24,859 bases of DNA from RUG13615 sp040307715 (GTDB lineage Bacteria > Bacillota > Clostridia > Peptostreptococcales > Anaerovoracaceae): NCBI GenBank assembly GCA_040307715.1, contig JAWRJC010000111.1:1-24859 (forward strand). Reading direction: 5' to 3'. Of the stretch, positions 8,493 through 16,300 are shown piece by piece. Each line of letters begins with the position of its first letter. The first letter of the stretch is position 1. The notes below the pieces were generated by a model. That model saw only the letters and a list, made by a program, of their open reading frames with translations, was not told the origin of the DNA and ran no database searches. A program made the position numbers and the translations under genes.

Positions 8493-9368
8493 TCAGCGAT
8501 GTATGGTCTTCAAGAATTCTTTTTTGATCGCCCCGGGGTCGTTCCGTTTCGCTCTCCGCGTGCTGATGAGCAGTACCGCCAGCAACAGGAGAAGCGCCGG
8601 CACCGCCAGTACCGGTGCGATATACAGCGGCGGGATCCGGATCCCGTCCGCCGTGATGTCCGCGGTGCCGTTGGCATTCGGTATTCTGTGGCCTCTTACG
8701 AGCAGCCTGTGGGTATTGACTCCGTACGGGGTGCAGGTGATCAGGGTACAGAGATCCTGCCCCTCTTCGATCTTAAGATCTGACAGATCCCCGGGCTCTA
8801 CGGTCCGGATCTGATCACACTCATAGGTCAATGTCTCATTGAGCACCGTGATGGTCCAGGTATCCCCTTCTCTGATCTTGTCGATGTCCGTGAACAGTCT
8901 CGCCGACGGAAGTCCCCGGTGCCCTGAAATGAGGGTATGGGTGCTTTCACCGCCTACCGGCAGCGACGAGGCTTCGAGATGACCGATCGCGACCTGCAGA
9001 ACGGATTCTCCGGTCCCGTGATAGATCGGCAGATGGATGTGGAACTTAGGGATACTGATGTACCCGATGATCCCCGTACCGCCGACATCGAGCAGGCTGT
9101 CGTACTCCGCCCTCTGTTCGCCGGTCATATGCCAGCGCATGCCGGACTCCGCCAGCGTGGCATTGTAGGCCTCTGCTTCCCGGATCATCCGGGAATAATC
9201 CTCAGTGCTCATGGCGGCAACGTCGTCATTGTATGCGATGATCGCCCTGGTCTGGTGGAAGGAATTCCAGTAATTGGCAATCGAAGGATAGAGCAGCAGA
9301 CTGATCCCGGTCAGCAGCCCTGCAAGGAGGATCAATGTAAATGCATGCCGCCTGGTCCACTCTCTCAT
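8493..9368 (-). CDS. Class C (pilin-polymerising) sortase
   Basis: 291-aa membrane transpeptidase that cleaves the sorting signal of the major pilin and joins subunits through lysines. A hydrophobic segment lies at residues about 10-30 and a second at about 249-269, followed by RRAKR; the C-terminal membrane segment is characteristic of class C. The catalytic triad is complete: His150 in ISGHRG, Cys212 in TLITC and Arg221 in THRLLVRG. The lid region (about 74-84, SGMRWHMTGEQ) lacks the usual Asp-Pro-Phe/Trp motif but keeps a Trp. The gene lies directly downstream of the major pilin with a 36-bp gap and only a weak G-rich ribosome binding site, so it is probably made at a lower level than the pilin. 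It is the only sortase in the window with intact active-site residues. Confidence 0.93.
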   Translation of the reverse strand: MREWTRRHAFTLILLAGLLTGISLLLYPSIANYWNSFHQTRAIIAYNDDVAAMSTEDYSRMIREAEAYNATLAESGMRWHMTGEQRAEYDSLLDVGGTGIIGYISIPKFHIHLPIYHGTGESVLQVAIGHLEASSLPVGGESTHTLISGHRGLPSARLFTDIDKIREGDTWTITVLNETLTYECDQIRTVEPGDLSDLKIEEGQDLCTLITCTPYGVNTHRLLVRGHRIPNANGTADITADGIRIPPLYIAPVLAVPALLLLLAVLLISTRRAKRNDPGAIKKEFLKTIHR

Positions 9369-9404
9369 GACCCGTTCCCGCGCCTTTGCACCGACCCGCT
9401 ATAC

Positions 9405-10979
9405 TCAGTTCTGTGTTCTTCTTCTGGCGATCAGCACGATCCCGCATGCAACCACGAGGAGCGCACCGAGAATGTAGAAGACCGTCGTGCCCATCCCGCC
9501 GGTAGAGGGAAGGACAGCCCCCTGATTGTTCTGTACGTTAAACTCGTGCACCGCCGCGACATCCGTCGCCGCACAGTCGGCAGTGGTTCCGTCCGGAAGT
9601 GTATAGGTAACGGTATAACTGTCGACCTTTGTCGTATCTGTCGCGTTGAAAACCGGCTTGATCACGACCTTGACCGGTGCGGTCAGTTTGTTGTACCCGT
9701 CCGGTGCCTTGACCTCGTAGAGGTAATACGTCGTCCCCGCAGCATCCCCGTCGAGTCCGTTGAAGGTCACGGTATTGTTCGCCTCAAGGATGTAGTTCAC
9801 GGCATCCGGTGCCTGTGTCTGATTGCCGGACGCGTCAAACTTGAGCAGTTTTGCCTTCTGCGCATCCGTCAGGGTCTCGGTGAGGTCTCCCAGTGTGCCG
9901 TCTGTGGAAAGGACGAACTTCGCGCCGTTCAGAGCCGCGTCATTATTGCTGCCGTCCACTTTGTCGACCTGGAACTTGAAAGTCGATTCGTATACGGTCG
10001 AGTGTTCCGTCTCCGTGTTCTTTTCACCATATGTGACATGCGCATCGTTCTTCTCGTTCACGACTGCATTCGCGTTGAGCTTCGCCGTGTACCGCAGGGT
10101 CACATCCGTGGCTTCCGTGATGGTATCGAGATAGCGCTGCGTGAATGTGATCGTGATATCTTCTCCGTCGCCGGCAACAGCGGCCCATTTTGTCACACTG
10201 TAATCCGCCGCTGCAAGAGGCGTTTCTCCCACACCGATAAATGCAGGCGCTTCCCCCTGAAGATCCAGACCGGCGCTCAATGTATCATGGAAAACAACAT
10301 TCGCGGAGCCGGGATACAGATGGATGGTCACAGTGTAAGTGACGGTATCATCGATATCATTCGTCGCCCCGTCCGAAGTCTTTTCAACGGAAGGCGTCTG
10401 GTTCTTGTCCTTGACCAGTGCATCCGGCGCTGTGCTTGTCACCGTCGCGAGAGAACCGGTCGTGGTCGTGATGAAATAGTAGCCGTCCTTCAGTCCGGTG
10501 AAAACCAGGTCGTCTCCGTTACCTGTTCCGGTCCCGACCTGGGTCCCGAACTGTTTTGCCCACTGCCGGAACGCTTCCGTGGTAATGTCCGCACCGCTTT
10601 TCGCAGTGATATTGCCGGCCGTGTCCACAGAGAACCAGTCCGTTCCTTTCACGGTCTTGGCCGCTCCGGTACTGTCGGTGTACGTATACTCTTCTGTCAG
10701 CGATTTGCCCGACGGCAGCGTATAGTTGATACCCGCTGTCATGACATCCGTCTCCGTACTGGTGTCGCTTCCGCCCTGCCGCGCGCTGTTTGTCGTAGCG
10801 TCGAACAGTTTGAAAATGGTGTAGGTCTGATGCTCGTTCGTGCTGTCGACAGTCACTTTATAACTGCCGCCCTGTCCGGTATCGACCGTCTGATCCGCGG
10901 CAAATGCCGCCATACTGCCCATGCCTGCACACAGAAGCAATGCGAGAAGCAGTACCATCATCTTCCTCAGTTTTTTCAT
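9405..10979 (-). CDS. Major pilin, D2-type fimbrial subunit, LPSTG anchor
   Basis: 524 aa. The signal peptide is residues 1-27 with a likely AFA|AD cleavage site. A central D2-type fimbrial domain (about 195-330) includes TYTVTIHLYPGSANVVFHD. Lysines in LVKDKNQTPSVEK (about 186-199) lie where the polymerising pilin-motif lysine is expected; which one is used cannot be told. A SpaA-type domain follows (about 340-475) with the E-box YYLYEVKAPDGYNKL, consistent with an internal isopeptide bond. LPSTG at residues 490-494 precedes a hydrophobic helix and RRRTQN. The ribosome binding site AAGGAG, 7 bp before the ATG, is the strongest in the operon, as expected for the shaft subunit. It lies between the pilus signal peptidase and the class C sortase, the standard order. 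Confidence 0.92.
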   Translation of the reverse strand: MKKLRKMMVLLLALLLCAGMGSMAAFAADQTVDTGQGGSYKVTVDSTNEHQTYTIFKLFDATTNSARQGGSDTSTETDVMTAGINYTLPSGKSLTEEYTYTDSTGAAKTVKGTDWFSVDTAGNITAKSGADITTEAFRQWAKQFGTQVGTGTGNGDDLVFTGLKDGYYFITTTTGSLATVTSTAPDALVKDKNQTPSVEKTSDGATNDIDDTVTYTVTIHLYPGSANVVFHDTLSAGLDLQGEAPAFIGVGETPLAAADYSVTKWAAVAGDGEDITITFTQRYLDTITEATDVTLRYTAKLNANAVVNEKNDAHVTYGEKNTETEHSTVYESTFKFQVDKVDGSNNDAALNGAKFVLSTDGTLGDLTETLTDAQKAKLLKFDASGNQTQAPDAVNYILEANNTVTFNGLDGDAAGTTYYLYEVKAPDGYNKLTAPVKVVIKPVFNATDTTKVDSYTVTYTLPDGTTADCAATDVAAVHEFNVQNNQGAVLPSTGGMGTTVFYILGALLVVACGIVLIARRRTQN

Positions 10980-11023
10980 TGTTCTTCTCCTTCCACCTTC
11001 ATAAATCTGCCGTCAATGAATAA

Positions 11024-11611
11024 CTATTTCACCGGTCCGATGCGCGAGAGCGGCCAGACGCGGAAAACGATCTTCCCTACTATCTGTTCCGATGTCACAC
11101 ACCCGACCGCCTGATGCCGCGAATCGACCGAAGCTTTCCGGTTGTCACCCAGGACAAAGATCCTGTCTTCCGGCACCTGATACGGGAAAACGATGTCCGG
11201 TTCGCCGAACGCCTTTTCTGTCAGGTACGGTTCCTCGATCAACTGCTGATTGACATACACATTTCCGTCTGCGTCGATATCGACCCAGTCTCCGGAACAC
11301 GCGATCACACGTTTTACAAGAATATTATTATTGTAATAAAAAGCGACTATATCCCCCGTCTCAAACCCGGCGCCTTTGACTGAAACGACCAGTTCCCCGC
11401 TGCGCAGTGTCGCGTTCATCGACTCCCCGTAGATTCTGAGGACCGGCAATAAAAGCATTGCTACCAGAACGGATACGGCTGCCACCACGATCAGGATATT
11501 CGTTGTGCTCACAATGGAAGCCCTCAGTCTGGACCGGAAAGAAACGCTTTCGTAAGCTTCTCTGATCGCGTCGGTCGCAGGAAGCTCCATTCTCCTGCCT
11601 TCACTTTCCAT
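11024..11611 (-). CDS. Pilus-locus type I signal peptidase
   Basis: 195-aa membrane serine protease of family S26 that removes signal peptides from exported proteins, here probably the pilus subunits. One membrane segment lies at about residues 36-58. The catalytic Ser64 is in GESMNATLRSGE and Lys100 in ILVKRVIACSGD; the conserved GDNRKASVDSRHQAVG box follows. Both catalytic residues are present, unlike the SipA-type pilus chaperones of some streptococci that have lost them. I chose the ATG at 11609-11611 because AGGAG lies 8 bp upstream; an earlier in-frame ATG at 11635 has no such site. The chosen start overlaps the upstream coiled-coil gene by 11 bp, so translation is probably coupled. It differs from the housekeeping lepB at 21183-22064. 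Confidence 0.88.
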   Translation of the reverse strand: MESEGRRMELPATDAIREAYESVSFRSRLRASIVSTTNILIVVAAVSVLVAMLLLPVLRIYGESMNATLRSGELVVSVKGAGFETGDIVAFYYNNNILVKRVIACSGDWVDIDADGNVYVNQQLIEEPYLTEKAFGEPDIVFPYQVPEDRIFVLGDNRKASVDSRHQAVGCVTSEQIVGKIVFRVWPLSRIGPVK

Positions 11612-11903
11612 CGGTACGGCTCCTGATATTTTCAAGATACTGCCTGGCAGCTTTATCTGCCGCTTCGAACACCTCGTTGACGGCCAGCGCAGCCTCCGCC
11701 ATCGAACCGGCTCTTTCGATCTTCAGTTCTCTGTCAGCAAGTGATGCTTCCAGTTCCTCGATCCTGGCGCGGAGACGGTCGATTTCCTCTCCCTGCCTGA
11801 GCATGATTTCCAGCAGATCCTTTTTACCGAGTTTTGCCAGATCGGAAGTGCCGCCTCTCTTACTGTGTCCGTCTGTTTTCATAATGCAGTCCCGCTTTTC
11901 CAT
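11601..11903 (-). CDS. Small coiled-coil protein, first gene of pilus operon, function unknown
   Basis: 100 residues, no signal peptide and no membrane segment, so it should be cytoplasmic. Residues about 20-65 are strongly predicted helix with heptad-like Leu/Ile spacing (KKDLLEIMLRQGEEIDRLRA, then RIEELEASL). The C-terminal half contains AGSMAEAALAVNEVFEAA and ends in QYLENIRSRTDGK. I recall similar small proteins near surface-protein loci in Firmicutes, sometimes labelled DNA repair protein, but know of no experiment that supports that label. The start is uncertain: the ATG at 11903 has no ribosome binding site and follows a hairpin directly; the ATG at 11882 (93 aa) has a weak GGGA 7 bp upstream. 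It overlaps the signal peptidase gene and shares its promoter, which suggests a role in pilus assembly or its control. Confidence 0.72.
   Translation of the reverse strand: MEKRDCIMKTDGHSKRGGTSDLAKLGKKDLLEIMLRQGEEIDRLRARIEELEASLADRELKIERAGSMAEAALAVNEVFEAADKAARQYLENIRSRTDGK
11620..11624 (-). promoter_or_regulatory. Ribosome binding site of the pilus signal peptidase
   Basis: AGGAG (minus strand) lies 8 bp before the ATG at 11609-11611, inside the end of the upstream coiled-coil gene. It decides the start in favour of the 195-aa protein over the 203-aa form. Confidence 0.7.
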
Positions 11904-11912
11904 ATGGTACCA

Positions 11913-11942
11913 GCCGCTTTTGCGATGAACTGCAAAAGCGGC
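11913..11942 (-). promoter_or_regulatory. Perfect 11-bp inverted repeat in the pilus operon leader
   Basis: The arms gccgcttttgc (11913-11923) and gcaaaagcggc (11932-11942) are perfect complements with an 8-nt loop. The repeat lies between the predicted promoter and the first possible start codon, about 20 bp downstream of the likely transcription start. Neither side has a T-run, so it does not look like an ordinary terminator. It could be an mRNA hairpin affecting stability or translation, or an operator. Confidence 0.6.
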
Positions 11943-11967
11943 ATGTTATGAATACTTATCCAAATAA

Positions 11968-11995
11968 ATTTTACTTTCGTTCCAAAAGATGTCAA
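11968..11995 (-). promoter_or_regulatory. Predicted sigma-A promoter of the pilus operon
   Basis: On the minus strand a perfect -35 TTGACA (11990-11995) is separated by 16 bp from TAAAAT (11968-11973). It lies 65 bp ahead of the first possible start of the coiled-coil gene and is the only good promoter seen ahead of the seven-gene minus-strand operon. Confidence 0.62.
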
Positions 11996-12045
11996 GTTTG
12001 TGGACGCAAAATCGATTATGTAACCTCGCATCGTTGTAGTCCCGC

Positions 12046-12075
12046 TTGCTTTTGACAACGGACGGATGATATACT
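12046..12075 (+). promoter_or_regulatory. Predicted promoter of the racemase gene
   Basis: TTGCTT (12046-12051), an 18-bp spacer, then TATACT (12070-12075), 42 bp before the ATG. A perfect TTGACA at 12052-12057 is also present but lies only 12 bp from the -10, too close for a normal promoter. The assignment of the -35 is therefore uncertain. Confidence 0.42.
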
Positions 12076-12117
12076 TTCCCCTGCATACGAATGCATACAT
12101 TTGAAAGAGAGGCAGTC

Positions 12118-13200
12118 ATGGGAAAGATGTATCCGAAACTGGTCGTCAGACCGAACAACATGAGACATAATATGGAACAGGTTGTCGCCGTCGCCGCTGA
12201 AGGAGGCATGAAGGTGACCGGTGTCAGCAAGGGCTTCTGCAGTATTCCCGCGTGCTGCCGCGCCATGTTGGACGCAGGATGTGAGAACATCGGCGTCGCG
12301 CGGACGGTGGACCTGCGGAAACTGAAGGCGTTCGATCCGTCGATCGAAACGCTGCTTACCAGGATCCCCATGATCTCCGAAGCAGAGGACGTTGTACGCT
12401 ATGCTGATATCGCGCTTGTCTCCGGGATCGAAGTCCTGCAGGCGCTGAACGAAAAGGCGCTTGCAGCCGGCAATGTGCTCAAGGTCGTCATCATGCAGGA
12501 CATCGGCGACCTGCGTGAAGGGTACTACGATCAGGAAGAGATGGTCCGGGATGCTGTCCGGGTGGAACAGGAAATGCCCGGACTCAGGCTCTACGGCGTC
12601 GGCACAAATTTCGGCTGCTACGGCTCCGTCAATCCATCGACGGATAAAATGGAGCTGCTGACCGAAACCGGCGAAATGATCGAGGCGCGGATCGGCAGAC
12701 AACTGGACATGTACTCCGTGGGCGGCACCCAAGTCCTCAATCTGGTGCCGGAGAAAGGACTGACTCCGCGGATCAACAACGTCCGCTGCGGCATTGTCTC
12801 CATCACCGAAGCACCTTACACCTGGGAAGCAGATATTCCGGACAGAGTGGATTCTTTCCGCCTGCGCGCAGAGATCGTTGAGCTGCGCAACAAACCCACC
12901 ATGCCAAACGGTAAAATGGGCAGCGCCGCACTGAACGAGAAGAGAGTCTATGTGGACCGCGGCATCCGCAGACGGGCGATCGTCGCTCTTGGTCATCAGG
13001 ACATCGGCGAAGGCGCCGATTCCATCATCCCGGTGGAACCCGGGATCGAGGTGCTCGGCTCCAGTTCCGACCACACGATCCTGGACGTCGAGGACTATCA
13101 GGGGGAACTGAAGGTCGGCGGCTATGTAGAGTTCAACATCAACTACATCGCCTGCATGCACCTGACGATGTCCTCGGATCTTAACATCGAGGTCATCTGA
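12118..13200 (+). CDS. Alanine/ornithine racemase-family PLP enzyme
   Basis: 360 aa, a fold-type III pyridoxal-phosphate enzyme that interconverts L- and D-amino acids in the cytoplasm. Lys38 in KVTGVSKGF is the likely PLP lysine. LLTRIPM, VIMQDIGDLREGYYD, GVGTNFGCYGS and SVGGTQVLN fit the ornithine-racemase (Orr)-like branch better than the housekeeping peptidoglycan alanine racemase. The ATG at 12118 was chosen because GAGAGG lies 5 bp upstream; the frame extends to an ATG at 12091 without a ribosome binding site. The gene is transcribed away from the pilus operon and towards the second large surface protein, alone, with its own predicted promoter. The substrate cannot be read from sequence: D-ornithine, D-alanine or another basic amino acid are all possible. 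No ornithine-degradation genes are in the window. Confidence 0.8.
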   Translation: MGKMYPKLVVRPNNMRHNMEQVVAVAAEGGMKVTGVSKGFCSIPACCRAMLDAGCENIGVARTVDLRKLKAFDPSIETLLTRIPMISEAEDVVRYADIALVSGIEVLQALNEKALAAGNVLKVVIMQDIGDLREGYYDQEEMVRDAVRVEQEMPGLRLYGVGTNFGCYGSVNPSTDKMELLTETGEMIEARIGRQLDMYSVGGTQVLNLVPEKGLTPRINNVRCGIVSITEAPYTWEADIPDRVDSFRLRAEIVELRNKPTMPNGKMGSAALNEKRVYVDRGIRRRAIVALGHQDIGEGADSIIPVEPGIEVLGSSSDHTILDVEDYQGELKVGGYVEFNINYIACMHLTMSSDLNIEVI

Positions 13201-13262
13201 TTTCACCAGCTCATCTGAATCATACAGCCGGCGTGCCGCTTGGCTGTCCGGGAAAGCAAGAA

Positions 13263-13306
13263 GAGCAGAAAAGAATTCCTGCATGGCGGAGACTTCTTTT
13301 CTGCTC
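13263..13306. terminator. Inverted repeat between convergent genes, possible two-way terminator
   Basis: The 13-bp perfect arms gagcagaaaagaa (13263-13275) and ttcttttctgctc (13294-13306) flank an 18-nt loop, in the 129-bp gap between the convergent racemase and surface-protein genes. T-runs after the stem are poor on both strands, so termination efficiency is uncertain, but the position fits. Confidence 0.5.
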
Positions 13307-13329
13307 ACTTCATGTTGTTGGTTCGACAG

Positions 13330-16300
13330 TTACCGATCTTCGGGTTTTCTGCGGCGTGCCACTGTGACAGCAATCAGTACTGCCAGTGCCAGGAGGGGCA
13401 CTCCGTACAGCAGATAGATATTGGTGGGATCTCCTGTAGAGACCGCGTGATGGCTGGTGTTCTGATTACCGCTATCGGTTGTTCCGTTGCCGGATGAACC
13501 CCCGTTATCCGGCGGATTATCAGGTTCATCCGGATTATCAGGATTGTCCGGTTTATCCTCCGGACAGTTTACTATCGTTCCGCCCGGTTCCGCCGTATCA
13601 GATCCCTCGACCTTGTACCCTTCCGGTACAGCCGTCTCCTGTACAGTATACTCATACGCATTACCCTGTGCGTCCGTTTCAGGCAGCCCCCGGTACTCTA
13701 TTGTGTAAGTGCCGTCTCCATTGTCCGTGACATGCGCTTCTTCGTCTACGGGCTCTCCATCCCTCAGCAGTGTGACGCAGCCGGCGAATGCATCAGCCGA
13801 TGGGCGGATTCCCGCTTTGTCTTCACTGTCATCCCATTCCTTGGTCACGGCGAGCAGAAGTCCGGCTTCGTTCTCTTTCTTTATCTTCATATGAAGGTGA
13901 TACGTGCGCATTTCATCAGCGTCAGCCTTGAAAGCCTGCTCGATAAACCCCGCTTCTTCAAGCGCATCTGCAGACGGACCGGCAAACGGGCTTTCTGCCC
14001 CGCCCGCCAACGCGGCATGTACGAGGAAAGAACTGCTTACAGGAACTTCCGAGATTGTATTGCCGTCTTCGTCGCGGATCTCCCACACGGAGCCATCATC
14101 GAGGACATATCCTTCAGGTACCAGCAGCGCAGGCGCTTCCGGTGTGGGTATCTCGTGATCATACTGATTGATGTCATAGAGATAGGTCCCGAACGTGGAC
14201 CTGAGTTCTTCTTCAGGAGGCAAGTACCACGCATCTCCGTCAACGGCTTCTGTATCTCTGCTAAAGATGCCGCTGTTCTCCTCTTCGGATACGGTAATAT
14301 CGACTTCGTTCCCTGCCGCGGCCTCCTCGGTCTGCGTGGTCGCATATGTCAGCACGTTCACCCATGTATCGGAACCGGCGACCTCTTCTGTAAGCTCTAC
14401 AGAGTCTGCTGGCGTGCCGTCATCGGACATGGCCGCCACAAGTTTGCCGGATGCTTCGTCCCAGGATACACCATCAAGGAAATACTTTACCTGATACTTG
14501 GATGTCACATAGATCTTGACTGTGCTTCCGCCGCGCACGTTGTCAAGCTGACCGCCGCTTTCGGTCATCCAGTTCAGCCTATACTTGAGGCCGTCTTCCT
14601 TCGACCCCTGCATGGCTACTACATAGTCGATGACATAATCGTCTACCTGGGAAGCCTCGGGGAAGACATCTCCATCGAGCAGATAGTTGTCAAGCTGCGT
14701 GCGCAGAGGAGGATCGTCCGGATCTCCCCAGGGGTCATAGGAATCCTCATATCCGTCCAGCAGATCGTCGACTATGAACTTGACGTTCAGGTCGGCAGAG
14801 TTGTCATTGTGATACATGTAATAGAGCGGAAGAGGATCGCACCAGAGTTCTCCGTCCTTGTATACTTCGACATTTATCTTTCCGAGCCAGCTTTCATCCC
14901 AGCTTGTGCCGTACCAATCATACTCCTGCGGACTCAGATTTTCATAGTCTTTCCAGTCGCCTGCGCCTACGATGGCGTTGCCGTCACTGTCTTTTACGGA
15001 TACAGGCTGGCTGAAGCCGCGCTTGCAGAAGATCGGATAAAGATCCAGGGTCTTGCCGTCTTCACTGTTCTCCATAAGAGCCTGGATCTCAGGGGCTTTT
15101 AATGAGAACTTGCCCTGGGAATCTCCAACGAGCTTATACTTGTCGATCGCTTCCTGTGACAGGGAACCTGTCCCTACAGTCGGATCATATTCGAACAGGT
15201 TGCATGAATCCTCGGTGCCGAGATACGCAGGCTGCTCCGGGTCGGTTGTCCATCCGAGGAGCTTGTAGTCTCTGGTATATACACTGGCCCAGTTATCCCA
15301 TGTGTCCTCGCCGGAGTCGGTCTTGACTCTCGCGGTGTTGCCCGTGTATACGGTCTTCCAGATATCCGCCTTTGTCTTGTCGTATTCGTCAATAAAGTCC
15401 GGATCGTTCGCTTCACCGACATAATGATAATTGATCTTATATTTCTGGCGCTTCAGTATCAGGAACGTTTCCGCATCCGCGCCTGTTCCGTTAGCAAATG
15501 TATGTACCCAATTGCCATTGCCGCTTTCAGTCCATAGGTAGTTCATCCAACAACTTGAGTCGTTTCCGCGTACGTAGAACACGCCGTTGCCTCCCGAATT
15601 CCAATGGTCTCCGGGTGCTTCGGTATAGAAGGAAATGCTCTTCTCCTGGTCCTGGAACCGGATCTCGTCGGAATCCTTTACCAGACGCACATATTTTGGA
15701 TCGTCCGCTTTGCATTCTTTTAGGAAGGAGAACTTCCTGTGCCCGTCGGTATCTCCGGTTCCGCCGGTGTCCGCCCCAAGTATAAAGGCATTGTCTGAAG
15801 AAGTGCGGATCGTTTGTTCATCCCACTCATCGCTGACTTTTGTGAAGTCGCCGCCCACCAGAACGCCGTTATCATCTCTGACGTTCGAAAACAGTTTATT
15901 GTACGAGGTCCATTGAGATGGGATGATGACGATCTCATCGCCGGCGTTAAGCTCGGTCAGGTCTTCGATCGGAGCGTACTCACGCTCTTCAGCTGTTTCA
16001 GGGATGTCCTCTACTTCCTCTTCCGGCTCAGTTATCTCCGCGTCAGTGAGGATGATGAAAGATGTCGGATGCTCATAGCTGCTGGCCAGTGCAACATACT
16101 CCGGAGTATCGTATTCAGGCTCTGTTTCCATGACAAGAGCACCCAATCTGTATACATAATAATAGCCATAATCGTGATCAGGCCAATGGTTCAGGAAACG
16201 CCAGGTATAGGCTCCGCCGCCCCAGTACTTTGCGCCTCCGAGGCTGTTGACGCCGTCATCGGTAGGCGCGTTGAAAGCATATGGATCCCCGACACCATAT

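Noticed and set aside
7225..8814. 529-codon plus-strand frame opposite the minor pilin region
   Set aside because: Antisense shadow spanning four real gene boundaries.
8937..11114. 725-codon plus-strand open frame across the sortase and major pilin genes
   Set aside because: It is antisense to two clearly recognised genes, has no recognisable motif and arises from G+C-rich third positions.
12052..12075. TTGACA at 12052 as the -35 of the racemase promoter
   Set aside because: It is only 12 bp from TATACT; a normal 17-18-bp spacing is met by TTGCTT instead.
12016..13308. 430-codon minus-strand open frame opposite the racemase gene
   Set aside because: Mirror frame of a recognised enzyme with no domain motif; it also runs through the divergent promoter region.
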